A stretch of DNA of 64,000 bases from Cryobacterium sp. PH31-AA6 (GCF_030063195.1 NZ_JASISS010000012.1:28852-92851), one strand, 5' to 3'; counted from the stretch's first letter, positions 17,540-29,545 are shown. Made by a program: numbers and translations. Notes: generated by a model from the letters alone, not told the origin.

Positions 17540-18835
17540 ATGAGCGTATTTGCGAAGGCCTCGGCCTCCCGCTCAGTCCGGGCAGTAATCACTGGTGTCG
17601 CCATGGTCGGCGTCAGTGCACTTCTGCTCACCGGATGTAGCAGCAACTCTGCTGCCCCGACTGCATCGGACACGCCCGCCGCGAGCGGAGACGTCAAGGC
17701 CGTCAAGGCCGGCGACCGTGACCTCACCCTCAAGATCGGCACGATCCTTCCCCAGAGTGGCGCCCTCGCCTTCCTCGGCCCGCCTGAGGAAGCCGGCGTT
17801 GCGCTGGCCGTCAAGGACATCAACGACGCGAAGCTCGGAATCACCGTTGAGCCGACCTACCTCGACTCCGGCGACACCACGACCGACATCGCAACCGTTT
17901 CGGTGACCGACCTCCTCTCACGGGACGTCACGGCGATCGTCGGTGCGGCCTCCTCTGGTGTCTCCAAGACCGTGATCGACAAGATCACCGGCGCCGGCGT
18001 CGTCATGTTCTCGCCGGCGAACACGTCGCCGGACTTCACCAACTACCCGGACCAGGGACTGTACTGGCGCACCGCACCGTCGGACCTGCTGCAGGGTGAG
18101 GTTCTCGGGAACCAGATCGCCGAGGATGGAAACAGCACCCTCGGATTGATCGTCCTCAACGACGCCTACGGGACCGGCCTGGCCAAGTCCCTCAAGGACA
18201 CGTTCGAGAGTGCAGGCGGCAAGGTCGTCGCGGAATCGCTCTTCAACGAGGGTGACTCCAACTTCGCCGCTCAGATCGCCGATGTGACCGCCGCCAACCC
18301 CGACGCGATCGCCATCATCACGTTCGACCAGGCGAAGATCATCGTTCCGGCTCTTGTCGGCAGCGGCTTCCCCGGCGGAAAGCTCTACTTCGTCGACGGC
18401 AACCTCTCGGACTACAGCAAGGACTTCGCCCCCGGTCTCATCACCGGCGCGAAGGGTACCCTGCCCGGTCTGGACGTCGGAACGCTCGGCGACTTCACCA
18501 CGCGTCTGAAGGAGATCGACCCCACCCTGACCGACTTCAGCTACGCGGCCGAGTCCTATGACACCGTGATGCTGATCGCCATGGCGGCCTACGCCGGCAA
18601 CGACGTGTCCGGCAAGTCGATCGCCTCGTACCTCCGCCAGGTTTCGGGAGGAACCGGAGACGGCACGAAGGTCACCGACTTCGCGAGTGCTGCGAAGGCC
18701 CTCAAGGACGGCAAGCAGGTCAACTACGACGGTTTCTCCGGCCCGGTCACGTTCGACGAGAACGGCGACCCGACCGAGGCCACCATCGGCATCTACGAGT
18801 ACAACGCAGACAACACGTACAAGCGCATCAACTAG
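17540..18835 (+). CDS. Branched-chain amino acid ABC transporter, substrate-binding lipoprotein
   Basis: A 431-residue lipoprotein with signal 1-32 and lipobox LTGC (Cys33), followed by a type I periplasmic-binding fold (Peripla_BP_6 family): LKIGTILPQSGALAFLGPPEEAGV, VIGAASSG-like IVGAASSGVSKTV, and SYAAESYDTVMLIAMA. ATG at 17540 follows a perfect AAGGAG at 5-base spacing. It faces the livHMGF operon on the other strand, whose membrane and ATPase subunits it presumably serves; the ligand (Leu/Ile/Val or another amide or amino acid) is not certain. An efficient terminator follows. Separate transcription of the binding protein fits its usual excess over the membrane complex. Confidence 0.9.
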   Translation: MSVFAKASASRSVRAVITGVAMVGVSALLLTGCSSNSAAPTASDTPAASGDVKAVKAGDRDLTLKIGTILPQSGALAFLGPPEEAGVALAVKDINDAKLGITVEPTYLDSGDTTTDIATVSVTDLLSRDVTAIVGAASSGVSKTVIDKITGAGVVMFSPANTSPDFTNYPDQGLYWRTAPSDLLQGEVLGNQIAEDGNSTLGLIVLNDAYGTGLAKSLKDTFESAGGKVVAESLFNEGDSNFAAQIADVTAANPDAIAIITFDQAKIIVPALVGSGFPGGKLYFVDGNLSDYSKDFAPGLITGAKGTLPGLDVGTLGDFTTRLKEIDPTLTDFSYAAESYDTVMLIAMAAYAGNDVSGKSIASYLRQVSGGTGDGTKVTDFASAAKALKDGKQVNYDGFSGPVTFDENGDPTEATIGIYEYNADNTYKRIN

Positions 18836-18869
18836 TCGTTGATTCGTCACTGACAGGTCTGTGATGCAG

Positions 18870-18899
18870 AAGGGCCCCGACTTCGGTCGGGGCCCTTTT
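18870..18899 (+). terminator. Intrinsic terminator after the LIV binding protein
   Basis: A 12-bp stem AAGGGCCCCGAC / GTCGGGGCCCTT with a TTCG tetraloop and a short T run, beginning 34 bases after the stop codon. Near twin of the terminator at 117-145. Confidence 0.9.
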
Positions 18900-19305
18900 C
18901 GCGTGCCCCGCCCGGCCTCGGGCCGACACCCCCTGGGGTTGGGGACCCCGGGATCGAACGCCCCGGGAGTCACGGGACGCGGGAGGCGCCGCACGGCGTG
19001 GACGCGCCACGGGGCGCCTGGCCGCACCCTGGACCCTGGAAGGCCGCCTGGGGCGCTGGAGAGGCATGCCCGGACCCTGGAGGGCCCGGACCCTGGAGGG
19101 CCCGGGAACCCTGGAGGGCGAGGGAGGGCGCTGGAGGGCGCTGGAACCCTGGCGGCGCAACGGGGCCGGTGACAGCGCGCGGGGCCGCTGGACGCCCGGA
19201 GACCGGCCGGGGCGCACGCAGAAGCGGCGCCCGGGGATCCCGGACGCCGCTTCAGTCGGCCGCGTGGCCGCAGGTGCTGCTGCTCGTCTGTGCTGCTTGT
19301 CCTGG
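18900..19305. repeat. GC-rich non-coding spacer with CCCTGGAGGGC repeats
   Basis: About 400 bases between the terminator of the binding-protein gene and the end of livF. From 19027 to about 19153 the sequence is built from degenerate direct repeats of CCCTGGAGGGC (clear copies at 19091-19101 and 19109-19119, partial ones at 19027, 19034, 19075, 19131 and 19141). CCCTGGAGGG is itself nearly palindromic, so each copy can fold. Open frames here are long only because stop codons are rare in such GC-rich DNA; none has a ribosome site or protein-like composition. I see no gene. Confidence 0.7.
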
Positions 19306-20076
19306 CTACTCGTCCTGGCCGAGCGTGCCCAGGTAGAGGCCGATCACCTTGGGGTCGTTGAGCAGTTCGCGACCCGTGCCCGTGTACGCATCGTGGCCCT
19401 GGTCGAGCACGTAGCCTCGATCGCAGATCTGGAGGCAGCGGCGCGCGTTCTGCTCGACCATGATCGTGGTGACCCCGGCCTTGTTGATCTCCTTGACACG
19501 CAGGAAGGCCTCATCCTGGCGCACCGGAGACAGGCCGGCGGACGGCTCATCGAGCAGGAGCACGTGCGGTCCCATCATGAGAGCACGGGACATGGCGACC
19601 ATCTGCCGTTCACCGCCCGAGAGCGAGCCCGCTCGCTGACTCATTCGCTTGGCCAGTTCGGGGAAGATGTCCGTGACGAAGGCGAGCCGCTCGGCGAGAC
19701 CCTTGGGCTTCTGGAAGATGCCCATCTCCAGGTTCTCCCGGATGGTCAGCGTCGGGAAGACGTTGTTCGACTGCGGAACGAAGCCAACCCCCTGTGACAC
19801 CAGCTTGTTCGCCTTCAGGTTCGTGATGTCCTCGCCGTACAGGAAAACCTGGCCCGCGCGTACCTTCACCTGCCCGAAGATGGACTTGAGCAGTGTTGAC
19901 TTGCCGGCGCCGTTGGGACCGATGATGCCGATGAGCTCACCCGCGTGGGCGGTCAGCGAGCAATCGGTGAGGATGTTGACCCCGGGCAGGTAGCCGGCCG
20001 TCACACTCCGGACTTCGACGACGGGGACGCCGGCGGGGGTCACCCTCGGTTCGGTGGTGGCACTAGCGTTCGTCAT
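19306..20076 (-). CDS. livF: Branched-chain amino acid ABC transporter ATPase LivF
   Basis: A 256-residue ATPase. After a 20-residue polar N-terminus, it has Walker A GPNGAGKST, the PQSNNVFPTLTIRENLEMG Q-loop region, signature LSGGERQM, Walker B VLLLDEPSAGL and the H-loop region IMVEQN, which is the LivF form. ATG at 20076 overlaps the end of livG by 14 bases, so translation is probably coupled. Last gene of the livHMGF operon; it pairs with LivG to power uptake. Confidence 0.92.
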   Translation of the reverse strand: MTNASATTEPRVTPAGVPVVEVRSVTAGYLPGVNILTDCSLTAHAGELIGIIGPNGAGKSTLLKSIFGQVKVRAGQVFLYGEDITNLKANKLVSQGVGFVPQSNNVFPTLTIRENLEMGIFQKPKGLAERLAFVTDIFPELAKRMSQRAGSLSGGERQMVAMSRALMMGPHVLLLDEPSAGLSPVRQDEAFLRVKEINKAGVTTIMVEQNARRCLQICDRGYVLDQGHDAYTGTGRELLNDPKVIGLYLGTLGQDE

Positions 20077-20986
20077 CGAGCAACTCCTTGATGTCCTGGA
20101 CGTGCTTTGTCTGCTCGTCGCTGTCTTCGCCGATGTCCTCGTCGTGATGCTGGCCCAGGTAGGCGTCGATGACGGCGGGGTTGCGCATGACCTCGTGGGG
20201 GTCGCCTTCCGCGACGACACGGCCTTCTGCCATCACGACGACCCAGTCAGCGATGTGACGGACCATCTGCATGTCGTGCTCGACGAACAGAACGGTCATG
20301 CCTTCCGACTTCAGGTTCAACACGTGTTCGAGCAGGGATTGGGTCAGGGCCGGGTTGACACCGGCCATGGGCTCATCGAGCATGACGAGCGTCGGATCGC
20401 TCATCAGCGCACGGGCCATCTCGAGGAGCTTGCGCTGTCCGCCGGAGAGGCTCGCAGCGTAGTCGTCCTTTTTGGTGTCGAGCTTGAAGCGAGCGAGGAG
20501 GTCAAGGGCCTTGGCCTCGTTCGCCGTCTCCTGCTTGCGCCACAGCGACGGAATCAGCGCCCGGAACAGGTTCTCTCCGGTCTGGCCCTTGGCGCCAAGC
20601 CGCATGTTGTCCATGACGGTGAGCAGGGCGAGCGCCTTGGTGAGCTGGAAGGTGCGAATCTGGCCCATCCGTGCAACCTTGAACGCGGGCACGCCGGCCA
20701 GCGGTTTGCCGTCGAACATCCAGGCGCCGGTGTTCGGTTTGTCGAAACCGGTGAGCAGGTTGAACAGGGTGGTCTTGCCGGCCCCGTTCGGTCCGATCAG
20801 CGCGGTGATCGCGCCGCGAGGAATCTCGAGGTGCTCGACGTCCACTGCCTTGAGCCCGCCGAAGGACCGGCTCACATTGTCGATGACGAGGATCGGATCG
20901 CGTTTCTTGCAACCGGGTTCGGCCGCGCCGATGTGAAGGTCGGTCGTCTTGACCGGCTTGGCGTTGGGAACGCTGCTACTTGACAA
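20063..20986 (-). CDS. livG: Branched-chain amino acid ABC transporter ATPase LivG
   Basis: A 307-residue ATPase with Walker A GPNGAGKTT, signature LSGGQRKLLE, Walker B LVMLDEPMAGVNP and FVEHDMQMVR (H-loop), the LivG pattern. It is longer than typical LivG (about 255) because of an N-terminal extension of some 30 residues and an acidic C-terminal tail (DEDIGEDSDEQ). The start is TTG at 20984-20986, overlapping livM by 11 bases, with AGGAG about 10 bases before it; no ATG or GTG gives a full N-terminus. Heterodimer partner of LivF. Confidence 0.9.
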   Translation of the reverse strand: MSSSSVPNAKPVKTTDLHIGAAEPGCKKRDPILVIDNVSRSFGGLKAVDVEHLEIPRGAITALIGPNGAGKTTLFNLLTGFDKPNTGAWMFDGKPLAGVPAFKVARMGQIRTFQLTKALALLTVMDNMRLGAKGQTGENLFRALIPSLWRKQETANEAKALDLLARFKLDTKKDDYAASLSGGQRKLLEMARALMSDPTLVMLDEPMAGVNPALTQSLLEHVLNLKSEGMTVLFVEHDMQMVRHIADWVVVMAEGRVVAEGDPHEVMRNPAVIDAYLGQHHDEDIGEDSDEQTKHVQDIKELLDDER

Positions 20987-21959
20987 AGGCCAGCTCCTTC
21001 TTGTTTCCGAAGATGCCCTGGGGTCTGAAGATCACTATCAACATGATCGCGACCCCAACCAGGATGAAACGCAACTGCCCGGCCTGAATGCTCGACATGA
21101 ACGGCAACCAGCCCGCTTCGACCGCACGGGAGATGAACCCCGAGAAGAAGGAGAGCAGAACCCAGAAGATGATCGCACCGATGACCGGACCCAGAACGGT
21201 GGCCGCGCCACCGAGCAGGAGGATCGCGTAGATGAAGAACGTCAGCGCCGTCTGATAGTTCGAGGGCACCACTGCGCGGGGAAGGGCGAAGATCATTCCC
21301 GCGATCGTGCCGAGCACGCCACCGAGGATGAGCGACTGCATCTTGTAGGAATAGACGTTCTTGCCGAGCGCGCGCACGGCATCCTCGTCCTCCCGGATGC
21401 CCTTGATCACGCGGCCCCACGGGCTGCGCATGAGCTGCCAGACGAAGACGACGGCGATGACGACGATCGTCCAGGCGACGATTCGCAACCACCAGTCGTA
21501 GGCGTTGTATTCAAACGGACCGAAGCCGTACCGCCCGGCGGGAATCGGGTTCAGCGCCGCGAAGCCCGTCTTGTAGCCGCTCAGGCCGTTGGCGGAACCG
21601 GTCAGCGGCGCGAAGGTGTTCGTGGTGAACAAGAGCCGCACGATCTCCGCGGCAGCGATCGTCACGATGGCGAGGTAGTCCGCGCGCAGTCGCAACGTCG
21701 GAATTCCGAGGATCAGGGCGAAGATCACGGATGCCCCGACGCCGACGAGCACGGCCCCCCAGACCGGGAAACCGAACTTGAGTACGGAGATGGCGTAGCC
21801 GTAGGCGCCGAGTGCCATGAAACCGGCCTGACCGAAGTTCAGGAGACCGGTGTAGCCGAAGTGAATTGCAAGGCCGAGTGCTGCGAGGGCGTACGCCGCC
21901 GTTGTCGGGCTGATCAGCTCGACGGCTGCGTTGCCAAAAATTGCTCCCCAGTCGATCAT
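20976..21959 (-). CDS. livM: Branched-chain amino acid ABC transporter permease LivM
   Basis: A 327-residue permease with about nine to ten membrane segments. The HFGYTGLLNFGQAGFMALGAYGYA motif near residues 33-56 and the coupling region GKNVYSYKMQSLILGGVLGTIAGMIFA identify the LivM branch; RLRADYLAIVTIAAAEIVRL is also conserved. It forms the channel with LivH. GAGAGG lies before the ATG; 12 bases separate it from livH. Confidence 0.92.
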   Translation of the reverse strand: MIDWGAIFGNAAVELISPTTAAYALAALGLAIHFGYTGLLNFGQAGFMALGAYGYAISVLKFGFPVWGAVLVGVGASVIFALILGIPTLRLRADYLAIVTIAAAEIVRLLFTTNTFAPLTGSANGLSGYKTGFAALNPIPAGRYGFGPFEYNAYDWWLRIVAWTIVVIAVVFVWQLMRSPWGRVIKGIREDEDAVRALGKNVYSYKMQSLILGGVLGTIAGMIFALPRAVVPSNYQTALTFFIYAILLLGGAATVLGPVIGAIIFWVLLSFFSGFISRAVEAGWLPFMSSIQAGQLRFILVGVAIMLIVIFRPQGIFGNKKELAFVK

Positions 21960-21971
21960 CAGTATGCCTCT

Positions 21972-25067
<3,096 letters not shown>

Positions 25068-25080
25068 TCGAGCCGCCGCG

Positions 25081-25230
25081 CTGGTCGAGCCTGTCGAGAT
25101 CCCCGGGCTCGACAGGCTCGACCACCGGTCTCGACAGGCTCGACCACCGGTCTCGACAGGCTCGACCACCGGTCTCGACAGGCTCCATCCCCGGGCTCGA
25201 CAGGCTCGACCACCGGGCTGGACCACCGGG
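25081..25230. repeat. Tandem 22-bp repeats with a terminator-like inverted unit
   Basis: Five head-to-tail copies of the 22-base unit beginning CTCGACAGGCTCGACCACC at 25108, 25130, 25152, 25174 (variant) and 25196, followed by a decayed copy to 25230. An inverted copy at 25082-25098 pairs perfectly over 17 bases with 25108-25124 around a 9-base loop. It lies just after the guaB stop and before the convergent PatB-like gene, so the hairpin can terminate both. The unit resembles a repetitive extragenic palindrome: fragments recur at 37141 (CTGGTCGAGC) and after sucC at about 51243. Confidence 0.85.
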
Positions 25231-25246
25231 CTGGCCGCCGCGCGGG

Positions 25247-26389
25247 TCAGATGGCGGCGGCCAGGCGGGAGACGGCCTCGGAGAGCACCTCCGGTGAGCA
25301 GGCGAAGTTGAGCCGGGCGAAGCCGGCGCCCGGCGCACCGAACATCGGGCCGGGGCTGAGCGCCACCTTGGCGCGCTCCAGTGCGACAACCGACGGGTCA
25401 TCGCCCCAGCCGAGGGTGCCGAAGTCGAGCCAGGCCAGGAAGCCCGCGTCCGGCGCAGAGTAGCCAACCCCGGGCATCTGGGCATCGAGCAGGGCCCCGA
25501 GCAGGTGGCGATTGGCGTCCAGTGCGGTGAGTACGCCGTCGAGCCACGGTTGCCCGTGTCGGTAGGCCGCGATCCCGGCGATCAGCCCGAACTGGCTCGT
25601 GCGCCAGGCCACCTCCTGCGGCAGGGCCGTGACGGTCTCGCGCATTCGCTCCGACGCGGTGACGATCAGCGCGCATTTGAGCCCGGCGAGGTTCCAGGCC
25701 TTGCTCGCGGAGGTGAGGCAGATCCCGTGCTCGGCGGCCTCCGGAGACACGGTCAGGTAGGGCGTGAAGCCAATCCCGGGTTGGGTCAGAGGCGCGTGCA
25801 CCTCGTCGCTGACGACGGTCACGCCGTACCGGGCGGCCATCTCGGAAAGGGCGGTGAGATCCTCGATGCCGTGGGGATGTCCGATCGGGTTGTGCGGGTT
25901 GCAGAGCAGGATGAAGCGGGTGCCGGCCCGGAAGACGCGTTCGAGCGCGCCGAGGTCGAGTGTCCAGCCGGTCTGGCCGTGCAGCAACGAAACCGCCTCC
26001 ACCCGGCCGCCGGCCTCGGCGACCAGATCGAAGAACGGCGGGTAGACCGGGGGAGTGATCACGACCCGGTCGCCGGGCTGGATGAGACCCCGGAGAGTCT
26101 CGACGATGGCGACGCTGACATCCGTGGTGCTGGCCACCTGCTCAGGATCGACCCGCCAGCCCCACCGGGACCCGGCGAACTCGGCGAAGGCGTCGCCGAG
26201 ATCGTTGCCCGGTGCGACGTAGCCGGTGTCGTTGCGGTGCACGGCGTCGATCAGGGCATCGGCGATCGGCGCGGCGAGCGGGTAGTCCATCTCGGCAATG
26301 AACAACGGCAGCACATCGCGCGGATAGCTCCGCCATTTCATGCTTGTGCGTTCGCGGAGCAGGCTCAGGGGTTCGGCGGTGACGTCCAT
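25247..26389 (-). CDS. MalY/PatB-type PLP aminotransferase / C-S lyase
   Basis: A 380-residue class I/II fold PLP enzyme. The PLP lysine is Lys230 in TSASKAWNLAGLK; CNPHNPIGHPHG and VVSDEVHAPL (Asp and Tyr-side contacts) are MalY/PatB signatures, as is the early KWRSYPRDVLPLFIAEMDYP. Family members cleave cystathionine or other C-S bonds; exact substrate is not decided by sequence. ATG at 26389 follows GAGGGG; an in-frame extension to 26488 overlaps the guaB3 promoter. Divergent from guaB3, convergent with guaB. Confidence 0.88.
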   Translation of the reverse strand: MDVTAEPLSLLRERTSMKWRSYPRDVLPLFIAEMDYPLAAPIADALIDAVHRNDTGYVAPGNDLGDAFAEFAGSRWGWRVDPEQVASTTDVSVAIVETLRGLIQPGDRVVITPPVYPPFFDLVAEAGGRVEAVSLLHGQTGWTLDLGALERVFRAGTRFILLCNPHNPIGHPHGIEDLTALSEMAARYGVTVVSDEVHAPLTQPGIGFTPYLTVSPEAAEHGICLTSASKAWNLAGLKCALIVTASERMRETVTALPQEVAWRTSQFGLIAGIAAYRHGQPWLDGVLTALDANRHLLGALLDAQMPGVGYSAPDAGFLAWLDFGTLGWGDDPSVVALERAKVALSPGPMFGAPGAGFARLNFACSPEVLSEAVSRLAAAI

Positions 26390-26489
26390 CCCCTCAGAAT
26401 GCACCTTCCGGGCAGTCGCGTCGAGGCTGGCCGGGCGCTCGCGGGGCGGTCCGGCCGGTGCCGGGTGGGCGGTGTCTTCGGGCGGCACC

Positions 26490-26495
26490 TAAACT
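26490..26495 (+). promoter_or_regulatory. -10-like hexamer before guaB3
   Basis: TAAACT lies 6 bases before the ATG at 26502, placing the start codon at the expected transcription start. Confidence 0.5.
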
Positions 26496-26501
26496 GGAGC
26501 C

Positions 26502-27620
26502 ATGGAAATCGAGATCGGCCGTTCCAAGCGCGCTCGCCGCGTGTATGCCTTCGACGACATCGCGATTGTGCCCAGCCGGCGCACTCGCGATCCGGAAGAC
26601 GTCTCGGTCAACTGGACGATCGACGCGTACCAGTTCTCCATCCCGTTCCTCGCCGCACCGATGGACTCCGTGGTCTCGCCGAACACGGCCATCATGATGG
26701 GCCAGCTCGGCGGGGTCGGCGTTCTCGACCTCGAGGGGCTGTGGACCCGGTACGACGACCCTGAACCGCTCCTCGCGGAGATCCGCGAACTGCCTGCCAA
26801 CCGGGCGACCGCCCGGATGCAGGAAATGTACGCCGAGCCGATCAAGCCGAGCCTGGTCACCGAGCGCCTGGCCCAGATTCGCGCCGCCGGCGTCACCGTC
26901 GCCGGCGCCCTGTCGCCGCAGCGCACCCAGGAACTGTACGAGACCGTCGTCGCCGCCGGCGTCGACCTCTTCGTGATCCGCGGCACCACGGTCTCGGCCG
27001 AACACGTCTCGCAGAACCAGGAACCGCTCAACCTCAAGAAGTTCATCTACGAACTCGACGTGCCGGTCATCGTCGGCGGCGCCGCCACCTACACCGCCGC
27101 CCTTCACCTCATGCGCACGGGCGCTGCCGGCGTGCTCGTCGGCTTCGGCGGCGGCGCGGCCTCCACCACCAGGGCCTCCCTCGGCATCCACGCCCCCATG
27201 GCCACCGCCGTGGCCGATGTCGCCGGGGCCCGCCGGGACTACATGGACGAGTCCGGCGGCCGCTACGTGCACGTCATCGCCGACGGTGGCCTGAACACCT
27301 CCGGCGACATCGTCAAGGCCATCGCCTGCGGCGCCGACGCCGTCATGCTCGGCACGGCGCTGGCCAGGGCGACGGATGCCCCCGGCGGCGGCTTCCACTG
27401 GGGCCCCGAGGTACATCACTCCAAGCTGCCCCGCGGCAAGCGCGTCGAGGTGGGTGCCCTGGCCCCGCTGGAGACCATTCTTTACGGCCCCACGCCGATC
27501 GCGGACGGCACGGCCAACCTCGTCGGCGCGCTGCGCCGGTCGATGGCGACCACCGGCTATTCGGACCTCAAGGAATTTCAGCGCGTTGAAGTGGTTGTCG
27601 CGCCGTACCGAACGAACTAG
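26502..27620 (+). CDS. guaB3: GuaB3-family IMP dehydrogenase-related protein
   Basis: A 372-residue IMPDH/GMP-reductase-fold protein without CBS domains, as normal for GuaB3 of actinobacteria. It starts EIEIGRSKRARRVYAFDDIAIVPSRRTRDPEDVS and contains SAEHVSQNQEPLNLKKF and the phosphate loop HVIADGGLNTSGDIVKAIACGADAVMLG. The canonical IMPDH loop GSICTTR is absent, so the IMPDH Cys is not in its usual context; activity in this subgroup is poorly defined. Located 1.4 kb from guaB and upstream of glpD. Confidence 0.9.
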   Translation: MEIEIGRSKRARRVYAFDDIAIVPSRRTRDPEDVSVNWTIDAYQFSIPFLAAPMDSVVSPNTAIMMGQLGGVGVLDLEGLWTRYDDPEPLLAEIRELPANRATARMQEMYAEPIKPSLVTERLAQIRAAGVTVAGALSPQRTQELYETVVAAGVDLFVIRGTTVSAEHVSQNQEPLNLKKFIYELDVPVIVGGAATYTAALHLMRTGAAGVLVGFGGGAASTTRASLGIHAPMATAVADVAGARRDYMDESGGRYVHVIADGGLNTSGDIVKAIACGADAVMLGTALARATDAPGGGFHWGPEVHHSKLPRGKRVEVGALAPLETILYGPTPIADGTANLVGALRRSMATTGYSDLKEFQRVEVVVAPYRTN

Positions 27621-27661
27621 CGTCGAGGTAAGCACCACACCATCAGGATGGGAGTGAGCAT

Positions 27662-29392
27662 ATGTCCACAGGAAACTCGGTGTCACGGTCCACGAAACTG
27701 GGCCCGGACGAACGCGCAGCCGCACTCGCGCGGCTGAAGGACAAAGAACTCGACATTCTCGTCGTCGGTGGGGGGATCGTCGGGGCCGGTTGCGCCCTGG
27801 ACGCGGTCACCCGCGGGCTGAGTGTCGGAATCCTCGAGGCGCGCGACTGGGCCTCCGGCACCTCGAGCCGGTCGTCCAAGCTGGTGCACGGCGGCATCCG
27901 TTATCTGGAGCAGTTGGACTTCCGGCTGGTCCGCGAGGCTCTGACCGAGCGGGGACTCCTGCTGCAGCGGATCGCGCCGCACCTGGTCAAGCCGGTGCGA
28001 TTCCTCTACCCGCTCAAGAAACGGTTCACCGAGCGGTTCTACGTGGGCGCCGGCATGCTGCTCTACGACATCTTCTCCTACACCGGCGGGCGCCCACCCG
28101 GCGTGCCGCACCACCGTCACCTCTCGAAGCGCCAGGTGAAGGGCCTACTGCCCAGCCTCAACGCCGATGCGATCGTCGGCGGGATCACCTACTACGACGC
28201 CCAGGTCGACGATGCCCTCTACGTGGCGTCGCTCGTGCGCACGGCCTCCTTCTACGGCGCCCACGCCGCCAGCCGGGTGCGGGTCGAGGGCTTCATCAAG
28301 GTCGGCGAACGAGTGGTCGGTGTGCACGCCCACGATCTGCAGACCGGCGAACGTTTCGAGGTGCGCGCCAAGCAGGTAGTCAACGCGACCGGGGTGTGGA
28401 CGGACGACACCCAGCGCATGGTCGGCGAGCGTGGCACCTTCAAGGTGCGCGCGTCGAAGGGGATCCACCTCGTCGTGCCGCGCGACCGGTTCCAGTCCGC
28501 GATGGGACTGCTGCTGCGCACGGAGAAGAGCGTGCTCTTCGTGATCCCGTGGGGCCGGCACTGGCTGATCGGCACCACCGACACCGACTGGCACCTGGAC
28601 AAGGCGCACCCGGCGGCGACGGCCGCCGACATCGACTACCTGCTCGAGCACGTCAACGCGGTGGTGCGGGTTCCGCTCACCCGGGAAGACGTCGAGGGAG
28701 TCTACGCCGGCCTCCGACCGCTCCTGGCCGGGGAGTCGGAGAGCACCTCGAAGCTTTCGCGGGAGCACCTCGTCGGCCACTCCGTGCCCGGCCTGGTCGT
28801 GATCGCGGGTGGCAAGTGGACCACCTACCGCGTCATGGCGAAGGATGCGATCGACGCCGCCGTCGACGCGCTCGACGGGCGAGTACCCCCGTCGACCACC
28901 GAAGACATCCCGCTGCTGGGAGCGGAAGGGTATCGCGCGGCCTGGAACAAGCGCGGCAGGATCGCCAAGGCGTTCGGGCTGCACACCGTGCGGATCGAGC
29001 ACCTGCTGAACCGCTACGGAACCCTGACCGATGAGTTGCTCGACCTGATCCGGGAAACTCCGGAACTCAGCGAGCCGCTGCCCGGCGCGGACGACTACAT
29101 CAAGGCCGAGGTCGTCTACGCGGCGAGCCACATGGGAGCGCTGCACCTCGAGGATGTGCTCGCCCGGCGTACCCGGATCTCGATCGAGGCCTGGGACCGC
29201 GGTGTCTCCGCAGCCCCGGTGGCGGCGCGGCTGATGGCCGGGGTGCTGGGCTGGGACACCGCCCGGGAGGAACGCGAGGTGGCCTACTATCTCAAGCGTG
29301 TCGCGGCCGAGCGGGCCTCGCAACTGGAACCCGACGACGAATCGGCGGATCGCGTGCGGCTCGAGGCCCCCGACATCGGCGCGGCAAAGTAG
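27662..29392 (+). CDS. glpD: Glycerol-3-phosphate dehydrogenase (FAD, respiratory)
   Basis: A 576-residue flavoenzyme oxidising glycerol-3-phosphate to dihydroxyacetone phosphate and feeding electrons to quinone at the membrane. FAD-binding GGGIVGAGCALDA is at 36-48; SGTSSRSSKLVHGGIRYLEQLDF, the GTTDTDW motif and a C-terminal GlpD cap domain (from about 410) follow. ATG at 27662 has GGGAG upstream. It is 41 bases after guaB3; a separate promoter is not obvious. A GC-rich stem-loop (29451-29516) follows. Confidence 0.95.
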   Translation: MSTGNSVSRSTKLGPDERAAALARLKDKELDILVVGGGIVGAGCALDAVTRGLSVGILEARDWASGTSSRSSKLVHGGIRYLEQLDFRLVREALTERGLLLQRIAPHLVKPVRFLYPLKKRFTERFYVGAGMLLYDIFSYTGGRPPGVPHHRHLSKRQVKGLLPSLNADAIVGGITYYDAQVDDALYVASLVRTASFYGAHAASRVRVEGFIKVGERVVGVHAHDLQTGERFEVRAKQVVNATGVWTDDTQRMVGERGTFKVRASKGIHLVVPRDRFQSAMGLLLRTEKSVLFVIPWGRHWLIGTTDTDWHLDKAHPAATAADIDYLLEHVNAVVRVPLTREDVEGVYAGLRPLLAGESESTSKLSREHLVGHSVPGLVVIAGGKWTTYRVMAKDAIDAAVDALDGRVPPSTTEDIPLLGAEGYRAAWNKRGRIAKAFGLHTVRIEHLLNRYGTLTDELLDLIRETPELSEPLPGADDYIKAEVVYAASHMGALHLEDVLARRTRISIEAWDRGVSAAPVAARLMAGVLGWDTAREEREVAYYLKRVAAERASQLEPDDESADRVRLEAPDIGAAK

Positions 29393-29450
29393 CGCTCCGC
29401 ACCCCAGGCGCCCAGCCCTCCGCGCGCCCGAGCCGCGGGCCGGGAGCCCA

Positions 29451-29516
29451 GGCCGCGCCCGTTTCCGCAGGCCGCGACCGCGGGCGCGGGCGCGCCGTGC
29501 GGTTCCGGGCGCGGCC
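29451..29516. repeat. GC-rich imperfect palindrome, copy A
   Basis: Arms GGCCGCGCCCG (29451-29461) and CGGGCGCGGCC (29506-29516) pair perfectly at the base, with TTCCGCA and TGCGG(T)T arms inside. It lies between glpD and the convergent AbiEi-like gene and could act as a terminator. Most of it (GTTTCCGCAGGCCGC and GGGCGCGGGCGCGCCGTGCGG) recurs in direct orientation at 30708-30773 on the other side of the AbiEi-like gene. Confidence 0.75.
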
Positions 29517-29545
29517 TTAGGTACCCGGCCCGCGGTGGCACCCGA

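Noticed and set aside
18828..19217. Open frames on both strands in the repeat spacer after the LIV binding protein
   Set aside because: They translate GC repeats into Gly/Arg/Pro strings, lack ribosome sites, and exist in several frames at once.
25108..25217. CRISPR-like array
   Set aside because: The 22-base units are directly adjacent with no spacers, and there are no cas genes in the window; it is a simple tandem repeat.
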